Source: an uncultured Bacteroidales bacterium (GTDB taxonomy: Bacteria > Bacteroidota > Bacteroidia > Bacteroidales > UBA932). Taken from it: a DNA stretch of 64,000 nt. The stretch is taken from the NCBI GenBank assembly GCA_934725575.1, contig CAKVCK010000011.1, forward strand, positions 52,069-116,068, read 5' to 3'. A model generated the notes under the pieces. That model was not told the DNA's origin. It searched no databases and was given only the letters and a program-made list of their open reading frames with translations. Numbering within the stretch: the first letter of the stretch is position 1; each line of letters begins with the position of its first letter. Of the stretch, positions 54,824 through 63,869 are shown piece by piece. A program made the position numbers and the translations under genes.

Positions 54824-55404
54824 CTACGCCCCATTGACATCAATATTCATTAAAGTGTCAAGCATCTCGTTAATCTCAGCAGATACCGAATCAATTCTTT
54901 CAGCCATAATGTGCATCAAATCCGCATCCATGATCTCCTCCACAGCCCCATCTTTCACCATCAGCGCACAAACGGATGATGGGTTAATCCAGAATCTATC
55001 TGAGGTGACTTTGTTTACCGCTTCCCCAGATCTCAATCCTACCTGATAAGCATAAATGAGGTTGTTCAATGCCGCCAGAACATAAGGACTATGAGTAGTC
55101 AATGTGAAACCATGCTCATGTTCCGTGCCATTACACGTTCGCACAAGTTCCTCAACAAGAGCCTTCTGGGTCGCAGGAAACAGATTCTGTTCAGGTTCTT
55201 CTATTATGAAATCCGTACTCTGAGGAACAGTCAGGAACTTATAGGCCCATTCAAATCAAAGAAGTATTTGACCCCAAGGTCAAGAATGTCAGTCTTGTTC
55301 TTTGGGCCGAAAAATTCTCTTGCGGCAAACCAATCAAACAGGAAACTTCTCAGATTTGTGGCCTTGAACTCTGGGGTGAACTTTCTTCGTGTTGTCTTTC
55401 CCAT
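54824..55404 (-). pseudogene. AAA ATPase (OLD/AAA_21-like), deleted and fused to an IS3 orfA start
   Basis: The 5' end reads MGKTTRRKFTPEFKA, the N-terminus of IS3-family OrfA, then switches to TNLRSFLFDWFAAREFFGP and NKTDILDLGVKYFFDLNG of an ATPase. After a deletion and frame change it continues KFLTVPQSTDFIIEEPEQNL (Walker B), FTLTTHSPYVLAALNNL (switch His) to the stop at 54824. Walker A and the central domain are lost. Together with the following nuclease-like gene this was a two-gene ATPase-nuclease unit. Confidence 0.7.
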
Positions 55405-55511
55405 TTCGCTGTAAAGTTATAGTCTTTTTTTGACTTAACACCCTGTCCGAAATTTGGAGGACATTATACAACTCACGGGCGCAAAAACGACAGCCACGCA
55501 CCCGGATAATG

Positions 55512-55628
55512 TTATTTCAAGACATCTTCCGGAAGGAACACTCTGGCCGCCCCAGCATTCTTAGGCGGCACTTTGGTGAACAGGGCCACATGAACGGCCT
55601 GCGCCTTCTTCAGAAACGGGAAGCGCCC
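55512..55628 (-). pseudogene. Unidentified C-terminal protein fragment
   Basis: A minus-strand frame reads GRFPFLKKAQAVHVALFT then KVPPKNAGAARVFLPEDVLK and stops at 55512. Protein-like, family not recognised; likely another remnant of the polysaccharide locus. Confidence 0.3.
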
Positions 55629-55686
55629 CCTATTAACATCATGAATGACATTGAGTCACAAATATCTTTCACAGAGATAATCTTTT

Positions 55687-56436
55687 TCAAAGATATTCCA
55701 AAGCCTTCACTATCTCCACAAAATTCTCGATGACATACTCCAGATCCTCATCGGTCATCTTTGTGTTCAGAGGGAGGGTGATCTCATTCTCAAACTGATG
55801 GAACGCATTCGGGAAATCCTTGATGTCAAACCCAAGTTTCTTGTAAGCCGTCATCATCGGAAGAGGCTTGTAATGCACGTTGGTGGCAATTCCCCTTTCC
55901 GCCATCTTCTCAATCACAAGGTTCGTCTCCTCGTGCGTCTTACCAAGCAGACGGACAATGTACAGGTGACCGGATGAGGAATATTCATTCGTGTAGTGAG
56001 GCAAAACCGCCACATTCAAATCCTTGAACGCCTCGTTGTAACGCTCGATCATCTGACGGCGACGCTCAAGCATGCCCTTGTAACGCCCCATTTGAACCAG
56101 ACCGATGGCTGCGACAACATCAGTCATGTTGCATTTGTACCAAGTCCCGATGATGTCATACTCCCAAGCCCCGAGTTTGGTCTTCGCCAGCGCATCCTTG
56201 TTCTGCCCATGAAGGCTCATCAGCTGAGCTATCCGATAGAGTTTCTGATTCCAAGTCTCACCGTCAATCTCAGGAACGCCACTGAATATGCTCTCTGGAT
56301 TCTTGTCCAAGACCTTCTCAGCGACCTCATCGCCAAATGGCAAATTCCAAGTCAAGGCTCCACCCTCAGCAGTCGTAAGATTCTTCACCGCATGGAAAGA
56401 GAATGAACTGAAATCAGCGATGGATCCGAATTAATG
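55687..56436 (-). pseudogene. DegT/DnrJ/EryC1/StrS aminotransferase, N-terminal half missing
   Basis: Starting at FGSIADFSSFSFHAVKNLTT (the PLP Lys is in SFHAVKN), the C-terminal 245 residues of a sugar aminotransferase continue normally (GTWYKCNMTDVVAAIGLVQM, NVHYKPLPMMTAYK, NEITLPLNTKMTDEDLEYVI). About 180 N-terminal residues are absent; a TAA precedes the first Phe. The break lies 33 bases from the end of the DUF4276 gene, so arrival of that module, or a deletion beside it, cut the gene. Confidence 0.85.
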
Positions 56437-56468
56437 CTTTTTTCAAAACCTCCTCAAGAAGAAAGAGA

Positions 56469-57152
56469 TTAGTTCCTTGAACGAGAAGGATTAAGATATC
56501 CCAACACAGTCAATGCGTCTCTCACACTATCAAGGAATTTAATAAATGATGGCAGACTGCTCAATTTTTCCACAGACACTTTGCTTCCAAGTATGTCATA
56601 CAACTCGGAAATTGCCACTGAATCATATTTTCTTGACCTCTTTTGGGCAAGCATACGCAGATCATTTTCGATCAACATTTTGGGATCGGCGATGGCCTCC
56701 AGTCTTTTATCAAGCCCTAACTCCGCGTCAGTGTCATCCGACCCGATTTCCTCCTTGAACAACTCCTTGTCAGCCAACATCCAGGCCTCCGTCATTCTAA
56801 CTGGTATGATGGGAATCAAAATGTCGCATCCAGCAGGATTATCCTTCAATGACTCAAAGACAGGGGTGAATTTGTGCCGGAAGCGTTCCTCGTAAGAGTC
56901 CTTATCCGAATCAGAATGCATAGCCAGTGCCATCATTCCGAACTCTTCAACTCCTTTCCTAATCGAATTCCGGACATAATCCCCAAAGGTTTCTCCCTTT
57001 TCTGCCCTAATAGGATTCACAAATATGTCAACGTCATGGCTACATTCAGTGTAGACTAAATGTTCAATACTCCTTAAGACAACATCATTCAAAAAGCGAA
57101 TGTCTGTCTCACCTTCCGTCGCAAGACCCACAACCAACATCCTCCGTCCCAT
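56469..57152 (-). CDS. DUF4276 family TOPRIM-like protein, partner of the ATPase
   Basis: 227 residues. TOPRIM-like acidic motifs: VVGLATEGETDIRFL (Glu after strand 1) and MALAMHSDSDKDSYEERF (DxD), then IIPVRMTEAWMLAD. DUF4276 proteins are small TOPRIM-fold proteins often beside ABC-type ATPases in defence islands. It starts 4 bases after the ATPase stop. Metal-dependent nuclease or nucleotidyl activity is inferred from the fold. Part of it is duplicated at 50430-50562. Confidence 0.82.
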   Translation of the reverse strand: MGRRMLVVGLATEGETDIRFLNDVVLRSIEHLVYTECSHDVDIFVNPIRAEKGETFGDYVRNSIRKGVEEFGMMALAMHSDSDKDSYEERFRHKFTPVFESLKDNPAGCDILIPIIPVRMTEAWMLADKELFKEEIGSDDTDAELGLDKRLEAIADPKMLIENDLRMLAQKRSRKYDSVAISELYDILGSKVSVEKLSSLPSFIKFLDSVRDALTVLGYLNPSRSRN

Positions 57153-57156
57153 CACG

Positions 57157-58539
57157 CTATCCCTCCTCTACACTGTTTGTATTTAAATACCCCTCCAACA
57201 TTTGAACACTCATCTTCCTCTCTTGCTCCGTGAAAGGGAGCGAAAGTTGGCAATGATCAGCTACGGGCGTTACAGAAGTGACAAGCATCTTTCTGCGTTG
57301 CCCCCCCACGTCTGCCACCCGGTTAATCAATTCCGCAAAACATATGGACACGCAAGGATCCGTTTTCCATGATGCGACATTCCTCACAAAAATCGAAGAA
57401 TGCGTGTTGACGATAATCTGCCTTAAAGGAGCCTTGGTGTCTGAAAAATCAGCTGACAGCCCCTTTAGCAAATCGCACATGGCACTGATGCGAAACGGAT
57501 GAATTCCATTCTCGGGCTCTTCAAAACATAATAAACCCTTATACTTAGGATCTTTCCACAAAATGCATAAAGTGAGTATACGCAATGTTCCCTCGGAGAG
57601 TACTCTGGAACTGAACATTTCTTTTTCCTTATTATAAAGGAAAATCACATACTGCTTATTCTCAACATCATCCACAACATCGATGTCCACAAAAGCAGGG
57701 ACAAACGAATGAAGTTTTCTTCCTATCTCCTTTAGAATATAGGCATCAGTCTGCTTCATGCGATACAAAGTCGCGGCAAGATTGTGTCCATAGGCATCAA
57801 CCTCATCTTCTCCCATGAGTTTATTCGTAGGTTCACGCAAGGCAACAGGATCAAGCTGTAGAAATCTCCAACTCCTCATTTCCTCTCTGACAGCAAGAAT
57901 ATGCTTGAAATCAACAGAGTCAAAACTGCTGATGATGGTTTTTGTCGTGTGATCCAACGGGTATGAACGACGCTTTCCTCCTGGACCATCCTGAGGTATG
58001 ATCACAGACAGTCTGCCATCCAAACTCTCCGTGGTCATATAAGGAACCTGACGCCTGCCTGTTTTCACAGGAGGACGCCAATGGATTTCAGTTCCTTTCG
58101 GTAGTATCTTAATCCATTTATCATCAGAATGTTTGATTGTGGTAAGGCTCTCTCGCGTCACCTCAATATCTTCCATCCCAATGTCATTCGTAAACCTATG
58201 AAGTTCCAACTCATAACGCAGACGGGTATATCTCAAGGTCTCTTTCACCCCCCAAACATCAGTGACTGTCGGCGGGAGAAGCATCTCCACGACAAACGAC
58301 ATGGTCTCGGCACTTGATTGTCCATCATAGTGAGTAAACAGTTCCTGAGGATTCCCACGCTGCCCACGAAAAGCTTTTTGTATCTTGTCAGCATCCGCCA
58401 AATCAGATAACAACTTCAATGCGTCAAACAAGTTACTCTTGCCAGCCGCATTAGCTCCGGCTATCACAGTAAACGGAGTAAACTCCATTTCAAACTGTTG
58501 AAATGATTTAAAACCGTCAATCTTTAAATATGTTATCAT
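57157..58539 (-). CDS. AAA_21/OLD-like ABC-class ATPase
   Basis: 460 residues. Order of motifs: ITYLKIDGFKSFQQFEMEF, Walker A GANAAGKSN (about residues 28-36), Q-loop region LRSWRFLQLDPVALREP, signature LSEGTLRIL, Walker B LLCFEEPENGIHP, switch His VNTHSS. This is the SMC/RecF-like ATPase type used in OLD, Septu, PARIS and related defence systems. Followed after 4 bases by DUF4276; together a two-gene ATPase-TOPRIM module. Its N-terminal half with promoter is duplicated at 50573-51507. Confidence 0.88.
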   Translation of the reverse strand: MITYLKIDGFKSFQQFEMEFTPFTVIAGANAAGKSNLFDALKLLSDLADADKIQKAFRGQRGNPQELFTHYDGQSSAETMSFVVEMLLPPTVTDVWGVKETLRYTRLRYELELHRFTNDIGMEDIEVTRESLTTIKHSDDKWIKILPKGTEIHWRPPVKTGRRQVPYMTTESLDGRLSVIIPQDGPGGKRRSYPLDHTTKTIISSFDSVDFKHILAVREEMRSWRFLQLDPVALREPTNKLMGEDEVDAYGHNLAATLYRMKQTDAYILKEIGRKLHSFVPAFVDIDVVDDVENKQYVIFLYNKEKEMFSSRVLSEGTLRILTLCILWKDPKYKGLLCFEEPENGIHPFRISAMCDLLKGLSADFSDTKAPLRQIIVNTHSSIFVRNVASWKTDPCVSICFAELINRVADVGGQRRKMLVTSVTPVADHCQLSLPFTEQERKMSVQMLEGYLNTNSVEEG

Positions 58540-58582
58540 TTGTCAGCTGCAACTAAACAATCGCCATAATTCATGAATATCA

Positions 58583-58590
58583 CAAAGATA
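58583..58590 (-). promoter_or_regulatory. -7 box of the ATPase-DUF4276 operon
   Basis: Minus-strand TATCTTTG with TTG about 20 bases upstream; leader of about 40 bases. Confidence 0.6.
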
Positions 58591-58895
58591 TGAGAATTAT
58601 TCGAGAATACCAATAGCCGTGCCGGTTAAGTCATTCTGACATAAAATGCCTTCTTAAATGCATTCCCAGCCACATTCATCAGCACTCAGAAAGTCGCATG
58701 GACAGGATTCATCCCTCCGCGACACGAAACAGCGGATAATGCGCCCATATGCGCTTTTACAATGGCTTCGGGGTTATCGACACCGCCTGGCTACGGTAGC
58801 GAGCCAGATTCTCCTTCAAGGGTAGCACGGAGATTTTCTCACCACCTTCAACCACATGGCTGTGTCATTGTTGTAAGCAGTAACTTTGTTTCCGC

Positions 58896-58970
58896 AGATT
58901 TCAGAAAAATGAGAACCGACAGATTTCAGAAAATTAGAACCACCCGATTTCAGAAAATAAGAGTCGTCAG
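58896..58970. repeat. Three 25-bp tandem repeats at an IS21-type end
   Basis: Units at 58896, 58921 and 58946, each with GATTTCAGAAAA(A/T)(T/A)(G/A)AGA. Multiple short terminal repeats that bind IstA are known for IS21-family ends, and istA follows. The gap 58752-58895 shows no gene. Confidence 0.75.
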
Positions 58971-59018
58971 GTGATTCGTGAAGAATGAGTTCTGCAGTGA
59001 GATTTTGAAAAAAAAGAA

Positions 59019-59068
59019 CATGGTTGTCTATTTTAGAAAAGCTTAAGGTCTGAAAACAGACAACCATG
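59019..59068 (+). promoter_or_regulatory. Inverted repeat covering the istA start codon
   Basis: CATGGTTGTCT (59019-59029) pairs with AGACAACCATG (59058-59068), the ATG being the end of the right arm. Would hide the start codon in RNA; such hairpins limit transposase translation from read-through transcripts. Confidence 0.5.
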
Positions 59069-59884
59069 ACACAGTTAAGTTTAATTTCAATTGTCACTAT
59101 GTGGAGCAAAATTAATGAATTATCCCGAAAATCCCTTAGTCAGATGCAGATTGCGCTGAAGCTGGGCATCAGCAGGGACACGGTCCGTCGCTACCAGCGA
59201 ATGAACGAGAAGGAGTTTGAGGGATTGATTTCCAGCGAAATCCTTCGCCGGAAACGCAAGTTGGAAGCCTTCGAAGGCTTCATCAAGCAGTTACTGCAGG
59301 ACTGCCCTTTCTTGTCTGCAGCCCAGATCCATGATCGTCTGAAGGAGCATTTTCCTGAACTGCCGGAAGTGTCGGAGCGTACCGTGTACAATACGGTGCG
59401 TCTGGTTCGTGAACGGGAGGATCTACCCAAGGTGCAGGAATGCGGCCGGCAGATGTCCAAGGTTCCAGACTGCGAATACGGCGAGAAAGCCCAAGTGGAC
59501 TTCGGCGAGAAAGTGCTGCGGACATCAAAGGGCAGCCAGGTGAAGGTGTATTTTATGGTAATGGTACTGCAACGGTCAAGGTATAAGTTCGTGTATTTAC
59601 AGAACAGCCCATTCACCTCAAAGACAACAATCTATGCCCATCATCTGGCCTTCAACTACTTTGGCGGCATGCCTCGAAAAGTCATCTATGATCAGGACCG
59701 CAAGATGCTTGTAAGCGAGAACTTCGGTGACTATGTGATGACCGAAGAGTTCGCCAGATATGTCAACGCAGCAGGCTTTGAACCAGTCTTCTGCATGCCT
59801 TATGACCCGGCCAGCAAAGGCCAGTCGGAGGCAGTGGTCAAGTATGTGAAGAACAACTTCCTTGCGGGACGCACATATGTCAAT
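59066..59884 (+). pseudogene. istA: IS21-family transposase IstA, 3' part cut off
   Basis: Reads KSLSQMQIALKLGISRDTVR (helix-turn-helix), KAQVDFGEKVLR (first catalytic Asp region of the DDE core), VIYDQDRKMLV (second Asp) and DPASKGQSEAVVKYVKNNFL (Glu) up to LAGRTYVNLS, where the IS1634-type element begins at 59885. The C-terminal third and istB are absent. ATG 59066 or 59099. Confidence 0.88.
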
Positions 59885-61824
59885 CTGAGTTTTTCATTTT
59901 TGTATACCTATAATTCCTGCTTCTCGACTTTGGCCTTGGCCGGACGGCCTCTCTTTCTTGTCATCGGCTTGGCTTTCGAGACGTAGACAGGGGCACAGCC
60001 GCCAGGGATGTCGAAGCCGAAGGCCCTGCATATGTCAACCTGCGATCCGACAAAGGGAGTGATGAACTTCATCTTGCCGGTATGCTCTATACATCGGATC
60101 GTGCGCATCTCCGCCAGTACCGCCTCGGTTGACGGGAACCTCTTCCGCAGGACTTCATCCCTTTGCCATACGGAACGCACATACGAGGCGAGGATGAGGC
60201 CCACGAAGTAGATGAGCATGCGTCCTCTCTTGCCGCCTTCGGACCAAGTTCTGAGCCTGTCGTGTCCCAGGGGACCCTTCTGGAGGGCGAAACACTTCTC
60301 CTGCTCGTCGCGCATGCCGTAGTTGTCCATCGCCTGCAGGGGGTCAAAGTCCACGCCGATGGTCTTGCTCGCGAAGAAGCCGGCCGTAAGCAGCATCGTG
60401 TCCAGTTTTTTCTGGTTCACTCCGTATGATTTGATGGTGCCGTCGGCATTGAAGGTGATGTCGAGCAGGTTGAACCTCCTCGCCGTGTCCTCGCGGTCTG
60501 CAACCGGTTCCTTGGTCTGGATAATTATGTCAAGCTCCGCCGACTGCTCCGACACCGAGTGCTGGATGTCACATATCTTCTCACCGCGCTTGAGCGGGTT
60601 GTAGTAGAGATTGAGCCTGTATTTGTCCGCCTTGATCACGTTGTCCCCGTTGCCTTTCACGGAGTATTCCATGTCATACTGGGCGTAGTAGAGGTTGTCC
60701 TTTGGAGCAATCGTCATGCCCTGCGGGAAGCCGTGGCTCATGTCTATCGCCTTGATTTTGGCCATGACATCACTGCCGGTAACCTTCACGCTGGTTATGA
60801 CCTTCTGTCCTTTGGCGATATAAAGCTCCAGATTCTTCATGGACTCGTACCCCCTGTCGGTGACGAGCACGAGGTTCTTGAACCCGGCATGCTCCAGCTC
60901 CCTCATTATGAGACCGACGGTCCTGCAGTCCGGCATATTCCCCGGCAGCTCCTTGTAATAGATGGGCATGTGCGAGGTCAGGGAGTACACCACGACCTCC
61001 AGGGTCTGCCTGAGAGGCAGGCGCTCCTTGTTCTTGCCCCAGCGGATGTCCACGAGGTTGAAGCCGTATGTCGACATGGAGGTGGAGTCCACCGCGCAGA
61101 GCTCGTCCCTGCCCACCCGCCTGGCCCTGCACCTGAACAGGTCCATCCTGTGCCTCTCCGTTATGCTTTGTGTCAGCCTCGTGATGCTGACGCTGTTGAG
61201 CTCATGCTCCGATGGAGCCTTGACCTCCTTCTGCCACTGGCTCAGTTGGTTGTATGAGAGGTTCTCGATGAACGGGAAGTAGGCCAGCGTGAGGACGTCG
61301 TTGACCATCTCATGATTGCCTCCCAGCACTTTCAGCAGGTCATCCTTGACTCCTGTCGCCTCGGCGACCTTGTCAAGAAGCCACGTGGCTCCGTACTGGC
61401 GGTCAACGTCCTCGTCCTGGTAGGACACCCGGCCTCGCCGCCTTGTGCTTGACAGCTCCGTGACCTCGCTCATGTCCCAGGCCACCGGAAAGATGAGCCT
61501 GTCGCGCTCCGCCACCGAAGCGTAGAAGTAGTTCGTCCCCGGATGGAATCTGTCCCCGTCTTCGAGCGTGCCCCAATGCTTGTATGTGTACCGCTTCTTC
61601 CCGTCTTCACCAACGGTGAACACTTTTGTCGACGCGTACCTGTGTCTGCCTATTGTATGAACGACCACCTTGTTCTGAGTGTCTTTGTTCGCCGGTCTTC
61701 CGAGTGCCATGCCCAATTGTATTTACGGGTATAAATATACCTATAAATATTGATATGTGTAATACTTTTGCGGTTTATTTTCAGATATTTAAGACTTTTG
61801 GGTACAAGAAATTGAAAAACTCAG
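59885..61824 (-). mobile_element. IS1634/IS4-superfamily insertion sequence, complete copy
   Basis: 1940 bp bounded by inverted ends CTGAGTTTTTCATTTTTGTA (left) and, reversed on the right, CTGAGTTTTTCAATTTCTTG. One transposase gene. The bases outside the two ends belong to unrelated genes (istA and a GHKL ATPase) and show no clear target duplication, suggesting recombination with another copy. Confidence 0.8.
59908..61710 (-). CDS. IS1634-type DDE transposase
   Basis: 600 residues from ATG 61710. DDE signs: CAVDSTSMSTYG (first Asp), NLVLVTDRGYES (second Asp) and the C-terminal ALQKGPLGHDRLRTWSEGGKRG region (Y-(2)-R-(3)-E-(6)-K-like, catalytic Glu). Ends in a basic AT-hook-like tail (RKRGRPAKAK). 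Cut-and-paste enzyme. Frame intact, so possibly active. Confidence 0.88.
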   Translation of the reverse strand: MALGRPANKDTQNKVVVHTIGRHRYASTKVFTVGEDGKKRYTYKHWGTLEDGDRFHPGTNYFYASVAERDRLIFPVAWDMSEVTELSSTRRRGRVSYQDEDVDRQYGATWLLDKVAEATGVKDDLLKVLGGNHEMVNDVLTLAYFPFIENLSYNQLSQWQKEVKAPSEHELNSVSITRLTQSITERHRMDLFRCRARRVGRDELCAVDSTSMSTYGFNLVDIRWGKNKERLPLRQTLEVVVYSLTSHMPIYYKELPGNMPDCRTVGLIMRELEHAGFKNLVLVTDRGYESMKNLELYIAKGQKVITSVKVTGSDVMAKIKAIDMSHGFPQGMTIAPKDNLYYAQYDMEYSVKGNGDNVIKADKYRLNLYYNPLKRGEKICDIQHSVSEQSAELDIIIQTKEPVADREDTARRFNLLDITFNADGTIKSYGVNQKKLDTMLLTAGFFASKTIGVDFDPLQAMDNYGMRDEQEKCFALQKGPLGHDRLRTWSEGGKRGRMLIYFVGLILASYVRSVWQRDEVLRKRFPSTEAVLAEMRTIRCIEHTGKMKFITPFVGSQVDICRAFGFDIPGGCAPVYVSKAKPMTRKRGRPAKAKVEKQEL

Positions 61825-62203
61825 AATCAAAAGTAGTTTCATCAAAGTAGTGCACAAATTGAATTCTTCCTGTGCCTTTATTTCTAATAGATTTGCTATT
61901 GTCTCGTAACGTTAGCAACCTGTCATAACTGCTAGGATTGATACCGATACCATTATCTACAATTACAATTTTATCCAAGGTTGCAGTTCTATTCTCTGCA
62001 TCATTTTTAAATAGTCCCATGGTATAGTGAAATTCCATACGAATTCTACCATGACGCATAAGTTCGCCATGGAATCTCTCTTCTATAGACTCCCATGCAT
62101 TGGAGAACGCCTCGTACACGGGTTGAAGTTGGACTCCACTCTTCTTGATGGCATTTAATTCATTCTTATAAAATATGCCGATGGCTTTGATAAACTCAGA
62201 CAT
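61825..62203 (-). pseudogene. GHKL-type ATP-binding protein, truncated by the IS
   Basis: From ATG 62203: YEAFSNAWESIEERF (N box), VDNGIGINPSSY (G1), NKGTGRIQFVHYF (G2-like) up to the IS border at 61825, after which only IS-derived residues follow to a stop. The rest of the protein is missing and is not seen on the far side of the element. Resembles Hsp90-like ATPase proteins of restriction or Morc-like type; family not decided. Confidence 0.78.
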
Positions 62204-62237
62204 AACAAAATATTACTAGTTTAAGAATATTGTGATT

Positions 62238-63500
62238 TTATACTCTCTCCTCCATGTATTTCTCCGGGTCGCGCAAAAAATCCATAAGATTTATAATATA
62301 CACGCCTTCTTCATTCATGTAGGTAGGTTGTAGCCCGTTTACAATTACGATTCTGCGAAATCCGTCGCGAAGTTTACGTAGTGAGGTCAGTTCTTGATCT
62401 CGTTTTTCTTCTGTTTCCATCGCATAGGCCGATTGGATGTATACTCGCTCATAGCCACGGTTGCAGACGAAATCGATTTCCAGCGTCTTGCGCTGACGGG
62501 ATCCATCCTCGATTTTCACTTCGGTAAACACCTGTCCTACATCCACCTTCATTCCAATAGCACGAAGCTCGTTGTAGAGCATATTCTCCATCATATGCGT
62601 TGGTTCTACTTGCCTAAATCCTAATCGGGCATTTCTCAGTCCCAAATCCTCAAAGTAATACTTAAACGGCGAATCTATATATTTTCTTCCTTTAATGTCA
62701 TAACGAGTAACACGTTCCAACACGAACGCATCCTCCATATATTCCAAGTAGAGACGTATGGTATCCACCGAAATGCTACTATGCTTTACACTTTTAAAAG
62801 TGTCTGCAATCTTTGGAGGATTGGTCAGCCCACCCACACATGATGCCATGATGTCCACCAGTTCTGACAAATCGCTATCTTGACGAACTTCATATCGCTC
62901 TTTTATGTCACGCAAATAAGTATGCTCCATCTGCTGTTCCAGATAACTCACCTTCTTGTTGACATCGTTTTCTAAAACGACCTGTGGCAATCCTCCATAG
63001 AGCATATATTCACGAATCATATCTTGCGAATAGTCATCACGGAAATCTGCTACTTCTCTGAAGGTCAATGGACGCACGTGTATTTCATCCCCTCGTCCAC
63101 GAAATTCAGTGATTACATCCTTAGACAGGAATTTTGCATTAGAGCCAGTAACAAACACATCCACATTGCTTATGCTTAGGAATGAGTTCAATACATCCTC
63201 AAACTCGCTGACCATCTGTACTTCATCCAGCATAACATAATATTGACCGTCTGATGAAAGACGGCTATCTATGTATTGAAGTAATGCGTCGGGGTCTCTC
63301 AAACTTTTATTCAGTCGGTTCTCCAAATTTACCCCTATAATATGGTCTTCTTTCACTCCTTGTTTTATGAGGTAGTTCTTGAAAAGGGTGAACAACAGGT
63401 ATGACTTGCCGCATCTGCGCATTCCTGTTATCACTTTTATCAACCCATTCCCACAACCGTGGATAAGTAGATCTAGATATTTATCTCTACGGATTTCCAT
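62238..63500 (-). CDS. AAA-family ATPase with DUF4143 domain
   Basis: 420 residues. AAA_14 domain: VITGMRRCGKSYLLF (Walker A), QYYVMLDEVQMV (Walker B), FVTGSNAKFLS (sensor). DUF4143 domain from about residue 200, ending in a PD-(D/E)XK-like EIDFVCNRG..VYIQSAYAM. Common single-gene family in Bacteroidota, function unproven. Intact, own promoter. Confidence 0.9.
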   Translation of the reverse strand: MEIRRDKYLDLLIHGCGNGLIKVITGMRRCGKSYLLFTLFKNYLIKQGVKEDHIIGVNLENRLNKSLRDPDALLQYIDSRLSSDGQYYVMLDEVQMVSEFEDVLNSFLSISNVDVFVTGSNAKFLSKDVITEFRGRGDEIHVRPLTFREVADFRDDYSQDMIREYMLYGGLPQVVLENDVNKKVSYLEQQMEHTYLRDIKERYEVRQDSDLSELVDIMASCVGGLTNPPKIADTFKSVKHSSISVDTIRLYLEYMEDAFVLERVTRYDIKGRKYIDSPFKYYFEDLGLRNARLGFRQVEPTHMMENMLYNELRAIGMKVDVGQVFTEVKIEDGSRQRKTLEIDFVCNRGYERVYIQSAYAMETEEKRDQELTSLRKLRDGFRRIVIVNGLQPTYMNEEGVYIINLMDFLRDPEKYMEERV

Positions 63501-63545
63501 ATTTCTATTCGTTTATTTTGCGTAAATACACATTATTAACGGCCA

Positions 63546-63553
63546 CAAAGTTA
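63546..63553 (-). promoter_or_regulatory. -7 box of the DUF4143 ATPase
   Basis: Minus-strand TAACTTTG, 46 bases before the ATG. The stretch 63554-63770 shows no gene. Confidence 0.5.
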
Positions 63554-63770
63554 GCCTTATTCCTTTGTACACGCAAATTTCAAGGCAAGAAAATGAGTCA
63601 ATGGTCACATTTTTAAGTCTTACAAGACAGTTTTTCCTTCATACAACGCCGATAGACATTATCAATAGTTGGGGCATCTGTAAGCGTTCACTTCTCCAAC
63701 CCATTGATTTTTCAGCGGGTATTTGGAAGATTTTGTTTAACAATCGTTGATTTTAAGGGTTTACAGGCTG

Positions 63771-63869
63771 CAGTAGCACGGCAGGAGGGCTGTCAGATCC
63801 TCGCCTTCATGGGCGGTTTTCAGTTTGCCGAGAAGATAGCTGATGTACTTGCCGGGGTCGATTTCATTT
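63771..63869 (-). pseudogene. C-terminal remnant of an IS66-type transposase
   Basis: Minus strand reads EIDPGKYISYLLGKLKTAHE then GEDLTALLPCYCSL and a stop, like the end of IS66 TnpC. Cut by the second IS1634-type copy at 63870. Confidence 0.5.
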
